This document shows positions 1-7,690 of a stretch of DNA of 10,641 bases, piece by piece (within the stretch, counting starts at the first letter, position 1; each line of letters opens with the position of its first letter). Made by a program: the position numbers and the translations under genes. This DNA is from an uncultured Lachnospiraceae bacterium (GTDB taxonomy: Bacteria > Bacillota > Clostridia > Lachnospirales > Lachnospiraceae): assembly GCA_910588215.1 (NCBI GenBank), contig CAJUQJ010000075.1, positions 1 through 10,641 of the forward strand, read 5' to 3'. Under the pieces are notes generated by a model. It was not told the origin of the DNA. It made no database searches and saw nothing but the letters and a program-made list of their open reading frames with translations.

Positions 1-2
1 AT

Positions 3-104
3 TTAATTCCGACTACATTTCAGACAATCATTATTTTAGCCGTTATCGCTTTGCTTTCCGTTATAGTGATTGATTATATGTATAAAAAGAGAGGGGATGA
101 ATGA
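3..104 (+). CDS. C-terminal end of an ABC-2 type permease (partial, begins before the window)
   Basis: An open frame runs from the window edge to a TGA at 102-104 and encodes 33 residues. They form one hydrophobic helix (about residues 6-24, rich in I, L, A and V) followed by a short basic tail, MYKKRGDE. This is what the last membrane helix of an ABC-2 export permease looks like. The next gene starts 2 bases after its stop, and that gene is a permease of the lantibiotic-immunity type. In such modules two permeases (LanE and LanG types) follow an ATPase (LanF), so this fragment is most likely the first permease. The family assignment rests on context; the fragment alone shows only a membrane helix and a basic end. 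Confidence 0.6.
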   Translation, partial: LIPTTFQTIIILAVIALLSVIVIDYMYKKRGDE

Positions 105-105
105 T

Positions 106-885
106 ATGTTTCGCATGGTTAAGACCGAAATATGGAAATTAAAGCGGTATCATATGATATGGGCAGGTGTTTTTCTGATGCTGCTTTCCGTCCTGTTGAC
201 GCTTTTTTCCGCAACTGCATTGGACGGAACAGTCTGGACATTTTCTTTCTTTACGGAACAGGTGATCAAAAATAATGTTACTATGATTTTTCCCATGTGT
301 ATTGCTTTGCTTGCCGGATATATCATAGCAAGGGAAGTAGAAAACGATACGCTGAAAAGCATTTTGACAATACCTGTTTCATATAGCAGTTTGTTGTGGG
401 GAAAGCTGCTTGTATGCGCATTGCTTTCTTTGTTTTTTGGACTGGTAAGTGCGGCATTTACGGTAATCGCTGATTTGATGATGGGATTTCCGGGAATTTC
501 TGTAACATCAGTATTGCAGACATTTATCCAGATTATTTTTAACTGCCTGTTTTTGTATATTGGTGTCATGCCTGTTATTGCATTCGCCGCCCGTATACCA
601 AACGGACATATGATCGGAACAATTATTGCTTTTGTTTATGGTTATGGCGGTATGTTTGCCTCTGGAAATGCTGCGTTAGCCAATATTTATCCCGTTACTG
701 CAAGTTTGGGTTTAATCAGTTACCGAAGTTATGATTCTGCTGTACATTGGAATGTATCAACCTGTTTGTTTAGTATGATTGCGGCATTGATGATTTCTGC
801 AGTTTTTGTATTTACTGCAAAAGGAAATGTACCAGTTAAAAAAGCAAAAAAGCGTAAAAAGTCAATAGCCAAAAAAGGTTGGTAA
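106..885 (+). CDS. ABC-2 type export permease, lantibiotic-immunity/bacitracin-export (LanG/MutG-like) family
   Basis: This 259-residue integral membrane protein is the transmembrane part of an ABC exporter. It has about six hydrophobic segments, near residues 17-38, 55-76, 96-124, 130-160, 165-190 and 228-250, and a very basic C-terminus (KKAKKRKK). The N-terminus, MFRMVKTEIWKLKR, is the amphipathic basic start typical of ABC-2 permeases in lantibiotic self-protection and bacitracin-resistance exporters; the length is normal for that group. In-frame ATGs also exist at 70, 97 and 115. I chose 106 because the AGAGGGG at 89-95 is about ten bases upstream, whereas 97 is too close to it and 70 lies inside the upstream gene. 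The start is 2 bases after the upstream stop, so the two permeases are probably translated together. The matching ATPase must lie before the window. No lantibiotic structural gene is visible, so the exported compound is unknown. The gene is visibly more AT-rich than those downstream. Confidence 0.8.
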   Translation: MFRMVKTEIWKLKRYHMIWAGVFLMLLSVLLTLFSATALDGTVWTFSFFTEQVIKNNVTMIFPMCIALLAGYIIAREVENDTLKSILTIPVSYSSLLWGKLLVCALLSLFFGLVSAAFTVIADLMMGFPGISVTSVLQTFIQIIFNCLFLYIGVMPVIAFAARIPNGHMIGTIIAFVYGYGGMFASGNAALANIYPVTASLGLISYRSYDSAVHWNVSTCLFSMIAALMISAVFVFTAKGNVPVKKAKKRKKSIAKKGW

Positions 886-1120
886 GTGGAAAATATAGAA
901 ATGAAAAAGAAAAAGTCGGAAACTTCCTTGTAGCGTCCACCATTTCTTGATAAAATGTTCATACGGGTAAAATCTTGATTACGTACATAAACCACACAGA
1001 AGTGACCGGCCCAGCCAAAGGTAAGGTCACTTCTTTGTAAGTAATTTTATCGGAGTTGGCCGTCTGTCGGCAGTACCCCTATGTAAATAGATCGTATTAT
1101 GTTTCCAGGAGAGTAAACGG
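886..1120. other. Gene-free spacer between the export module and the glycosyltransferase
   Basis: No coding frame here is convincing on either strand. The spacer holds a strong stem-loop (998-1034, listed separately), a weak one whose GCCG (1059-1062) can pair with CGGC (1068-1071), and the ribosome binding site of the next gene. The AT-rich style of the export module stops around here and the more GC-balanced style begins, so this may be an old junction. A possible -10 (TATTAT, 1095-1100) lies just upstream of the glycosyltransferase start, but no -35 fits it. Confidence 0.5.
998..1034 (+). terminator. Probable intrinsic terminator after the export module
   Basis: AGAAGTGACC at 998-1007 pairs perfectly over 10 bp with GGTCACTTCT at 1025-1034, leaving a 17-base loop. 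The following bases (TTGTAAG) are only moderately T-rich. The hairpin lies about 110 bases after the permease stop and nothing in between is coding, so it most likely ends that transcript. The longish loop and weak T-run keep confidence moderate. Confidence 0.55.
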
Positions 1121-2146
1121 ATGAAAGATGAATCCTATAACAACAAAACAGAAACTTATATCAAAGGCAGGGTATCGGCAGTAGTCCCTGTATATAATGG
1201 GGAGAAGCATTTAGCCAATATACTGGATTCGATATTAGAGCAGACCTGGCCGCAGATAGAGTTGATTCTGGTGGATGATGGTTCGAGTGACGGAACAGTG
1301 GCCGTAGCAGAAGGCTATCGTGAAAATTTTGCGGTTAGAGGTTATGGATATCGCATCGTACAGGCGGACCATAGAAATGCTTCGGCAGCGATCAGTCGTG
1401 GTCTGCCTTATGTGACAGGGGAATATCTGATCTGGCCGGACAGTGATGACAGACTGGAGAGAGAATCTGTAGCAAAAAGGGTGAAATTTCTGCAGGATCA
1501 TCCGCAGTATCAATGTGTAAGATCGCTGGCGTATTATTACGAACAGGAGACGGGAGAGCAGATTTCGGCCGATGAGAAGACAGGCGATCTGTCCAAAGAA
1601 GACTTGTTCTGGGACATATTGTATTCCAGGACATATGTGTGCTGTGGATGCTATATGCTAAGATCGGAGAGTTTCTTTAAGATATATCCTGAGCGCCATA
1701 TACCGGAATATGATGTGGGACAGAATTTTCAGATGCTTCTGCCATTTATGTTTTACCATCAGTGTCCGACGATACCTGAGCAGTTGTATGGGGTATGTGT
1801 CAGGGAAGGAAGTCATTCGAGAACGAAACTGACGAAAGAAGAAGAGTACAGGAAATATCGCGATTATGAATTGCTTGTGGATGAGATCGCCGAGATTTGT
1901 CATATAGAGGACAAATCATCCAGGAAACGTATTGCATTTTGGAAAGCAAATCGAAGATTTCATCTTGCTGTCAAATATGGGAACAGGAAAGAAGCGATGA
2001 AAGCTTCAAAATTAACGGTAAAGTATAGCGACCAGCGTCTTTGCCTTAGATTGAAGGACTTTATCGGGCGTTGTTTTTACGATAAGTGGATCGTTAGGCA
2101 ATTTGCGTATTATAGCCATAAAATAAGTAAATTCAGGAAAAAATAA
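1121..2146 (+). CDS. Family 2 glycosyltransferase (GT-A fold)
   Basis: This 341-residue protein probably transfers a sugar from a nucleotide-sugar donor onto a growing glycan (capsule, cell-wall polymer or exopolysaccharide) at the inner face of the membrane. The N-terminal GT-A domain is clear. VSAVVPVYNG at residues 18-27 is the first strand, and ELILVDDGSSDGT at 47-59 is the nucleotide-binding loop with its DD pair. WPDSDD at 105-110 is the DxD-like metal and donor site. Residues after about 220 are basic and helical with no membrane segment. The acceptor and sugar cannot be read from the sequence. AGGAGAG at 1107-1113 sits seven bases before the ATG, a near-ideal spacing. No other polysaccharide gene is in the window, so the gene appears isolated. 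It is followed directly by the kinase promoter with no clear terminator, so some read-through into the two-component genes is possible. Confidence 0.88.
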   Translation: MKDESYNNKTETYIKGRVSAVVPVYNGEKHLANILDSILEQTWPQIELILVDDGSSDGTVAVAEGYRENFAVRGYGYRIVQADHRNASAAISRGLPYVTGEYLIWPDSDDRLERESVAKRVKFLQDHPQYQCVRSLAYYYEQETGEQISADEKTGDLSKEDLFWDILYSRTYVCCGCYMLRSESFFKIYPERHIPEYDVGQNFQMLLPFMFYHQCPTIPEQLYGVCVREGSHSRTKLTKEEEYRKYRDYELLVDEIAEICHIEDKSSRKRIAFWKANRRFHLAVKYGNRKEAMKASKLTVKYSDQRLCLRLKDFIGRCFYDKWIVRQFAYYSHKISKFRKK

Positions 2147-2165
2147 CTGGAAAATGCAAAAGATG

Positions 2166-2196
2166 TTTAGAGTACCTGAAGATTTTGTGCTATGAT
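2166..2196 (+). promoter_or_regulatory. Putative extended -10 promoter for the two-component genes
   Basis: TATGAT at 2191-2196 is preceded by TGC, giving the extended -10 pattern TGnTATGAT. The upstream -35 candidate TTTAGA (2166-2171) is poor and its 19-base spacing is long, but extended -10 promoters tolerate a weak -35. Transcription would start near 2203, about 42 bases before the kinase ATG. A prediction from pattern only. Confidence 0.45.
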
Positions 2197-2244
2197 GGTA
2201 AAGATATTTATTCAGAAGCCGAAGGATCTCTTTAGGGTAAGTAT

Positions 2245-4014
2245 ATGCTGAAAACGATAAAAGGAAAACTGATCGCTTATTTTTCAGTCGCTTTTTTGTC
2301 TGTGGCTGTCATAATCTGTGCCTATTATTATTATACGAATTATCACCTGCAGGAAGATCAGATCATTGAAAATGTCGGCTCCAACATCGACTATATTCAG
2401 AGTAATATTAACAGGATGCTGATCAGATGCGAGGAATTTTCGGACAAAATATACTGGGATGACCAGATCACCAAGATCTTGACGAGACAGTATGATTCCA
2501 GAAAGTCTTATTATAGTCTGGACCGCGATCTGGTCAATGCGATCGGTAATATTTCGCTGTATCTGGATAATGACGTCATATCAAAATATATAAACGGCAT
2601 TGTCATAAAGGGAAACAATGGAAGGACTATAAAATATGGGCTGGATGCGGATTATATCAATCTGGAAGAACTTACGCAGACAGACTGGTTTCAGAAGAAT
2701 AAGGACAACGATCATCTGGAATGGCTGCCGATGATCGGGCACGACTCTCCGGTCATACAGGACAAATATCAGCTTCCTGTTGTGAGAAAGTTGATACTCA
2801 ATTATACAGGCCGGAACGTTGGATGGATGTTTATCTCCGTATCCCCGTCTGTCATCAAGGATGTGGTGAAAGATTATGAACTCTCCAGTGATGACATTCT
2901 GATCATCTGCGATCGAGACAGAAACTGTATTTACAGCAGCGATTCCGGGCTTTGTGGTACGAATGTGGCTGGGCTTCTGGATTCCTGGGGAGATGAGCGG
3001 GAGATAAACTATAATGACCAGAAATGGTTTGTTGTAAAGGACCATTCGGAGTATTCGGGTTTTATGATCATACAGCTGATCAATAACCGGGTCTTCAGGA
3101 ATCAGAGTGAAATACTGCTGAAATCCACCGTTATGATGATCATCATCATACTTGTGGTGATATTTGTGCTGACAAGCCTTCTCTCTAATATCCTGATGAA
3201 ACCTATCTCCAATATAACGAGAAGAATGAAGATCATAGCAACCGGCGACTTTTCGGTAGACGAGTCGCTGGAGGGGGATGATGAGATCGGAACCCTTGGA
3301 AAAGGGATCAACAGGCTTTCTAAGAGTGTGGACTCTCTTATGAAGCAGATGAGAAGGGAGGAAGCGCTTAAGAAAGAATTGGAGTACAAGACGCTGCAGA
3401 GCCAGATCAACCCTCATTTCGTGTACAATGTACTGAATTCCATCAAGATTATGGCACAGCTCCAAGGGGCGGACAGCATTTACACTATGGTGGAGAGCTT
3501 TGGCGAACTGTTGAAGGAAGTCTCCAAAGGCGTGGATGATAAGATTACCATACAGAAGGAATTTGAGCTGTTGGAACGGTATGTCTATCTGCAGAAGATC
3601 AGAAAGAAGGGATTGATCCGCACGGAATATCAAATAGAACCCGGATGCGAGAACGCTTTGATTATCAAATTTCTGCTGCAGCCGCTTGTGGAAAATGCGA
3701 TCCTGCACGGCTTTGAGAGAAAGAAGGGGATGGAGATCATACAGATCAGCGCCAGGAGAGAAGGAGATAATCTTCTGATCCTGATCCGAGATAACGGTAT
3801 CGGTATGACCGAGGAAGAAATCAGTCAGCTGTTTCGGACGAATCCGGAGAGTAAGATACAATATAACAAGATCGGTGTGAAAAACATTCAGGAAAGGATA
3901 CAGATCTTGTATGGTACCGAATACGGTCTGTCCTATGAGAGTGAGCCGGACAGATATACGATTGTGAGCGTGCTGCTGCCGTTTGAATCAAAAAGGGGTG
4001 AGGATATTGTTTAA
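2245..4014 (+). CDS. Sensor histidine kinase, YesM/LytS (HPK7-like) type
   Basis: This 589-residue membrane kinase should sense an extracellular signal and phosphorylate the regulator encoded next to it. A first membrane helix spans about residues 9-32. A large extracellular region (about 33-290) has the size and position of the double-Cache ligand-binding domain usual in YesM proteins. The second helix lies at about 294-318. A HAMP linker follows (about 318-370, starting KPISNITRRMK). The His_kinase domain contains QINPHFVYN, with the predicted phosphorylated histidine at H391. The ATPase domain shows the N-box QPLVENAILHG (N484), the G1 box RDNGIGM (D516) and a late G box near IGVKNIQERI. 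All expected catalytic motifs are present. The start has only a modest AGGG at 2234-2237. The 3' end overlaps the regulator start. Pairs of this kind commonly control a neighbouring carbohydrate importer, which fits the operon at 5816; the ligand is unknown. Confidence 0.93.
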   Translation: MLKTIKGKLIAYFSVAFLSVAVIICAYYYYTNYHLQEDQIIENVGSNIDYIQSNINRMLIRCEEFSDKIYWDDQITKILTRQYDSRKSYYSLDRDLVNAIGNISLYLDNDVISKYINGIVIKGNNGRTIKYGLDADYINLEELTQTDWFQKNKDNDHLEWLPMIGHDSPVIQDKYQLPVVRKLILNYTGRNVGWMFISVSPSVIKDVVKDYELSSDDILIICDRDRNCIYSSDSGLCGTNVAGLLDSWGDEREINYNDQKWFVVKDHSEYSGFMIIQLINNRVFRNQSEILLKSTVMMIIIILVVIFVLTSLLSNILMKPISNITRRMKIIATGDFSVDESLEGDDEIGTLGKGINRLSKSVDSLMKQMRREEALKKELEYKTLQSQINPHFVYNVLNSIKIMAQLQGADSIYTMVESFGELLKEVSKGVDDKITIQKEFELLERYVYLQKIRKKGLIRTEYQIEPGCENALIIKFLLQPLVENAILHGFERKKGMEIIQISARREGDNLLILIRDNGIGMTEEEISQLFRTNPESKIQYNKIGVKNIQERIQILYGTEYGLSYESEPDRYTIVSVLLPFESKRGEDIV

Positions 4015-5596
4015 AGTGGTTTTTATAGATGACGAGACATTGGTGAAGGTAGGGCTGCGCTCTATGCTGGATTGGGAGATGGAGGGATTTGAGATCGAGG
4101 GGGAAGCTTCCAATGGATGCGAGGGCCTGGAACTGATCTTACAGACAAAGCCGGATCTTGTGATCACGGATATCACTATGCCCAAGATGGATGGAATCGA
4201 GATGATACAGAAAGTGAAGGAAAGCGATCTGCAGCCGGTCTTTATTGTCCTTAGCAGTTATGACCAGTTTGAACTTGTAAAGAGAGCGATGCAGCTTGGA
4301 GCCCGTGATTATCTGCTGAAATTGAAGTTAAACAGCGAAATGCTTCGTGAAATGCTGGAGACGGTGAGAGAGGAACTGGGAAAGAGAGGAGAGGAGGCAG
4401 GCCACAAGAGAGAGCGCTCCGTGTGGGAGACACAGGAGCTGAGGAAGGCTTTTTTAAAGAAGGCGGTTCTTGGCAGCCTGGTACACATGGAGAGCGATGG
4501 CATCGATCCGGAATGGGAAGACAGACCGGTGCGCATTATTTATATTATGACCAATGCGCAGCATGTGATCGGTACAAAAGAGGAGGCGGAAAAGAAGATC
4601 TATCTGGATACCATACGGAATCTGATCGAGGACATCTGCAGGGAGTTTTTTGAATCCTGCTGCATTGAGTGGGGCAACGGAAGATTCCTGATCGTGTGCT
4701 ATGACCAGAGCCGGGAGAATGCGAAAGACGATGCCAATATGATGGCGGAAGCGATCATTGACGTGCTGATGCAGTACAGTAACATCCGGGCCTCTATAGG
4801 GATCAGCGGTAAAGTAACAGGATATGAAAACTATAAGGAAGCGTATCTTCAGGCCAAAAGAGTGCAGGATCATCTGGCAGTGGAGGGATATGGAAAGGTC
4901 AGTTTCTTCGAGGATACGCCTGAGACCGAAATACTCTCGAGGAGAGGCGTCTCCGGCGATGCGTTCAGCGCTGAGAAGCTTGCGTCGATCTGCGAGACGC
5001 TGCATCTGGAGGAACTGGAACAGGTGGCCGGCCAGGTCGTGGAGAATATCAAGGAAAATGGGGGCAAGCTTGACAATGCCGCGTCCCAATGCGCCAGATT
5101 TATGTGCCTTTTGGAGGAATACTTAAAGCAGAATTGGGGGAACCGTTATAAGGGCGTGAACATCAACGACTATATGAAGCGGTTGTACCATTCTGACACC
5201 ATTTCGGAGATCACGGAGGTTTTTGACCGTTATACGGAGGATGCGAAGACATTTTTTGCGGGTCAGAGCGATAATGAGCAGGAAAGGATCGTGCGGGAGG
5301 CGAAAAAGTATATCAGAGAACATGTATATGAGAATATCAGCCTGAAAGAGATTTCCCAGGCCCTCTTTATCAGCGCAGGTCATCTGAGCGCGACTTTTTC
5401 CAAATATGAGTCCATCGGAGTTGCCAATTACATCAATAAGGTAAAGATTGAGGAAGCAAGAAAGCTTCTGATGAAACAGCGGCTTAAAGTCTACGAGGTA
5501 GCGTTTCAGCTGAAATATGAGAATGCAGGTTATTTCGCTAAGGTGTTTAAGAAATATACGGGGTGCACGCCCAAGGAGTATATGGAACAAAAATAG
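4007..5596 (+). CDS. AraC-type response regulator, YesN family
   Basis: This 529-residue cytoplasmic transcription factor is the partner of the preceding kinase. The receiver domain (about 1-120) has the acidic pair D8-D9, phosphoacceptor D55 in VITDITMPKMDG, S83/S84 and K105, so it should be phosphorylatable. The middle (about 135-420) is typical YesN linker; the stretch SIGISGKV onward (about 262-305) looks like a remnant of a GGDEF fold without a catalytic motif. The C-terminus (about 428-529) is an AraC domain with two helix-turn-helix units, the second ending CTPKEYM. I chose the TTG at 4007 because it yields the classic start MFKVVFIDDE and has AAGGGG at 3993-3998, eight bases upstream; in-frame TTG 3983 and GTG 3998 would add unusual residues. 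This start overlaps the kinase gene by eight bases, suggesting coupled translation. Its likely target is the leader of the transporter operon downstream. Confidence 0.92.
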   Translation: MFKVVFIDDETLVKVGLRSMLDWEMEGFEIEGEASNGCEGLELILQTKPDLVITDITMPKMDGIEMIQKVKESDLQPVFIVLSSYDQFELVKRAMQLGARDYLLKLKLNSEMLREMLETVREELGKRGEEAGHKRERSVWETQELRKAFLKKAVLGSLVHMESDGIDPEWEDRPVRIIYIMTNAQHVIGTKEEAEKKIYLDTIRNLIEDICREFFESCCIEWGNGRFLIVCYDQSRENAKDDANMMAEAIIDVLMQYSNIRASIGISGKVTGYENYKEAYLQAKRVQDHLAVEGYGKVSFFEDTPETEILSRRGVSGDAFSAEKLASICETLHLEELEQVAGQVVENIKENGGKLDNAASQCARFMCLLEEYLKQNWGNRYKGVNINDYMKRLYHSDTISEITEVFDRYTEDAKTFFAGQSDNEQERIVREAKKYIREHVYENISLKEISQALFISAGHLSATFSKYESIGVANYINKVKIEEARKLLMKQRLKVYEVAFQLKYENAGYFAKVFKKYTGCTPKEYMEQK

Positions 5597-5730
5597 GGTT
5601 TGTGCCAGGCCATGGCCGCTTATCTATAAATAATTACTGTTTTCTGAAAATATTACATGTATAAAAAATAGGAATGTGCATATAGTATATAAGTGGATCG
5701 CGTTTAATTAAAATAGTGTACAAAATAACG
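5597..5730 (+). promoter_or_regulatory. AT-rich control region upstream of the transporter operon, candidate regulator binding site
   Basis: This stretch between the regulator gene and the terminator at 5731 has no gene. It is AT-rich and unusually dense in short inverted repeats: GGCCATGGCC (5608-5617), TTTTCTGAAAA (5640-5650), TACATGTA (5654-5661), TTTAATTAAA (5703-5712) and TGTACA (5717-5722). Such sites are plausible for an AraC-type activator, but AT-rich DNA yields short palindromes by chance. No clear -35/-10 pair was found inside it. Assigning it as the regulator's operator is an inference from position. Confidence 0.35.
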
Positions 5731-5762
5731 AGAGAGTTGCTTCAAGCGGCTCTCTTGTTTTG
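5731..5762 (+). terminator. Intrinsic terminator between the regulator gene and the transporter operon
   Basis: AGAGAGTTGCT at 5731-5741 pairs with AGCGGCTCTCT at 5745-5755 to give an 11-bp stem with two G-T pairs and a three-base TCA loop. TTGTTTTGTT follows at once. This is a textbook Rho-independent terminator. It lies 135 bases after the regulator stop and before the next promoter, so it probably ends the two-component transcript; a long leader from an upstream operon promoter could also use it as an attenuator. Confidence 0.85.
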
Positions 5763-5769
5763 TTATACT
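5761..5769 (+). promoter_or_regulatory. Putative extended -10 promoter of the transporter operon
   Basis: TGTTATACT contains TATACT (5764-5769) preceded by TGT, the extended -10 arrangement. The -35 position (about 5741-5746, TTCAAG) matches poorly, as expected for a promoter needing an activator. Transcription would start near 5776, leaving a leader of about 40 bases. The element sits in the T-run of the terminator, so the two are tightly packed. Pattern-based prediction only. Confidence 0.45.
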
Positions 5770-5815
5770 TGTCACATGAAATACAAATACTTAATTTAAA
5801 GAAAGGAAGGGATAC

Positions 5816-6256
5816 ATGAAAAAGTACATGGGGTATGAACTGGGAAGGGTAATGATCCTCAATCTGGAAAGGGATGATCTGTTACTTGAGACCATAGAGC
5901 AGGAACTGCGAAAAAGCGGAATCAGAAATGCTCTTCTGACGAGTGCGATCGGTTCCCTGCAAAAGGTGGTACTTCATCGCGTGGTGGGAATGGGAAGAGA
6001 ACCCGAGGATGAATTTGTCACGTTGGAAAAACCGATGGAACTTGCGTCCCTCCAGGGAGTGGTACTGGATGGAAAAGCGCATTTTCATATGGTCGTCTCA
6101 GATGTGGAACAATCTTATACGGGACATTTAGAACCGGGAACCAAAGTCCTTTATCTGGGAGAAATCTCTCTGGTGGAGTTGAAAGGCGTATCACTGTGCA
6201 GAGAAAAAAATGAAAACAATATCGGCATGATCGTGGAGAAGGAGGAGAGGCAATGA
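5816..6256 (+). CDS. PPC-domain (DUF296) protein, first gene of the transporter operon
   Basis: This 146-residue soluble protein consists of essentially one PPC domain (Plants and Prokaryotes Conserved, DUF296). The family signatures are visible: GRVMILNLERDD near residue 10, IGSL at 45-48 followed by a VVLHRV strand at 51-56, PMELASLQG at 73-81, then the histidines H89 and H91 in AHFHMVVSD and H104 in TGHL. In solved bacterial members three histidines of this layout bind a metal ion in a trimer. The biochemical role of single-domain bacterial PPC proteins is not settled; the DNA-binding label often attached comes from plant proteins with an added AT-hook, which is absent here. The start has AAGGAAGGG at 5803-5811. 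The stop overlaps the next start as ATGA, so it is translationally coupled to the binding protein. That location suggests a part in sensing or handling the imported compound. Confidence 0.82.
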   Translation: MKKYMGYELGRVMILNLERDDLLLETIEQELRKSGIRNALLTSAIGSLQKVVLHRVVGMGREPEDEFVTLEKPMELASLQGVVLDGKAHFHMVVSDVEQSYTGHLEPGTKVLYLGEISLVELKGVSLCREKNENNIGMIVEKEERQ

Positions 6257-7671
6257 GGAAAGAAAGTTTAAAGAAACTGTTCTCAATATCACTGACGGGA
6301 GCACTGACAGCATCTACCTTACTGACAGGTTGTGGAAGTGCACCAAAGGAAGAAGCAAAGAAGCAGGATAGCGTAGTACAGGAAAGCGCGGATGGGGAAA
6401 CTGCTGCGGCAGATGATACGAAGGGTTCGGGAGAAACGATCGAGATCAAGCTCTCCACCACATGGACCCAGGGATCGGTGGTTCAGGAGGAGATCGAGAA
6501 TCTGATCGCGAAGTTTGAAGAAGAACATCCGGGCGTAGTGATCGAGCATGACGCACTCTCCACGGCGGATCTGCGCACCAAACTGACGGTCCAGGCGGCG
6601 TCAGGAGATATGCCGGACGTGTCCTGGTGTCCGCAGAGCTATGCAAGGGAATTTATTAAAGACGGACTGATCATCGACTGGTCCGGCATTGTGGAAGAAG
6701 ATTCCGATTGGCACGCATGGTTTGCGGATCCTGTCTTTGATGCTTTGACAGAACCGGACGGCAAGATCCTTCTGGCGCCGCTGGAAGCAAGTATCGACGG
6801 ACTCTATTATAACAAGGCTATGTTTGATGAGCATGGCTGGGCTGCACCGAAGACCTGGGATGAATTTATGACGCTGATCCCTAAGATCAAGGAAGCCGGG
6901 ATCACACCTATTGTTACAGGCGGTAAGGACAGCCGGTTCGCGTGGATGGCCTCTGCATTTCTGGTAAGAGCAACAGGACTCGATAATTTTAAGAGCCTTT
7001 GCTATGGAGAGGATATGACAAACTGGAATAATGAATCTACCGGATTCCCTACGGCAGTTGCGAAATTTAAGGAGATGGTGGATGCAGGAGCGTTCCCCAA
7101 CGGTGTGATGGGAATGAGCGCGACGGAGGCAGATCAGATGTTCGCCAATGAAGAAGCAGCTATGTATTATGAAGGTGCATGGAAGGTGGGCAATTTCGAG
7201 AGCGCAGGCGGAGCCGAGTTCCTGGAGAAGCTGGACAGGCTTGACTGGCCGACAATGACGGACTGCCCGGATGGAAATCCTGATACGAGAGTGGGCGGCT
7301 GTTTCATCGGTGTAATGGTAAGGGCAGGCAATGAACCGGAAAAAGAGAAGCTTTGTATTGAGCTTGCAAAATCGATTTGTTCCCCTGATTTTGGGATTCC
7401 GATCATGGAAAAGGGCGGCCAGGTATATCCCGGTGTGGCAGAATATGATAAGTCTACATGTTCTGAGATCATGAATAAGATGATCGAGGCGTTCCATTCT
7501 GCAGACAGCTATATTCCTTCCATGGATGGGATTGCTCCTCCGGCGGTGGATCTTGCGATCAAGCAGACGGCCTTTCCCGGTATCATAACGAAAGAATTGG
7601 ATGCCAAACAGGCAGTTAACGAAGTACAGAAGGCGGCAGAAGATTATGCAGCCTCACTGGAAGCACAGTAA
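6253..7671 (+). CDS. Lipoprotein solute-binding protein of a CUT1-type carbohydrate ABC importer
   Basis: This 472-residue protein captures the substrate outside the membrane and delivers it to the permeases. It starts with a lipoprotein signal peptide: basic MRKESLKK, a hydrophobic stretch to about residue 24, and the lipobox LTGC, so C27 should be lipidated. An acidic, alanine-rich linker follows (about 28-60). The family 1 binding fold begins at IEIKLSTTW (about 63). Typical segments include FEEEHPGVVIE, the early AASGDMPDV element, and DGLYYNKAMFDEHGW (from D182) followed by PKTWDEF. Several aromatic residues late in the chain could stack on a sugar, but the ligand cannot be read from sequence. 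The start overlaps the preceding stop by four bases and has GGAGGAGAGG at 6241-6250. A strong stem-loop follows the stop, which usually allows higher expression of the binding protein than of the permeases. Confidence 0.92.
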   Translation: MRKESLKKLFSISLTGALTASTLLTGCGSAPKEEAKKQDSVVQESADGETAAADDTKGSGETIEIKLSTTWTQGSVVQEEIENLIAKFEEEHPGVVIEHDALSTADLRTKLTVQAASGDMPDVSWCPQSYAREFIKDGLIIDWSGIVEEDSDWHAWFADPVFDALTEPDGKILLAPLEASIDGLYYNKAMFDEHGWAAPKTWDEFMTLIPKIKEAGITPIVTGGKDSRFAWMASAFLVRATGLDNFKSLCYGEDMTNWNNESTGFPTAVAKFKEMVDAGAFPNGVMGMSATEADQMFANEEAAMYYEGAWKVGNFESAGGAEFLEKLDRLDWPTMTDCPDGNPDTRVGGCFIGVMVRAGNEPEKEKLCIELAKSICSPDFGIPIMEKGGQVYPGVAEYDKSTCSEIMNKMIEAFHSADSYIPSMDGIAPPAVDLAIKQTAFPGIITKELDAKQAVNEVQKAAEDYAASLEAQ

Positions 7672-7690
7672 TTGCTGATATTACAGAGAA

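Noticed and set aside
729..995. Minus-strand frame covering the end of the export permease and part of the spacer
   Set aside because: The part inside the permease is a shadow. The N-terminal portion (from 995 down to about 900) reads somewhat like protein but matches nothing I can name, and no ribosome binding site supports it.
2581..3861. Long open frame on the minus strand opposite the kinase gene
   Set aside because: It lies wholly inside the kinase gene, is not preceded by a convincing ribosome binding site, and its translation, rich in H, Q and L, resembles no family I know. The + strand reading has every kinase motif in order.
4454..5089. Open frame on the minus strand within the regulator gene
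   Set aside because: It is an antisense shadow of the regulator with no recognisable domain and no promoter or binding site of its own.
5643..5660. Catabolite-repression (cre) site resembling TGAAAATATTACA
   Set aside because: The central CG is missing and the sequence is one base too short for the consensus, so CcpA control cannot be claimed.
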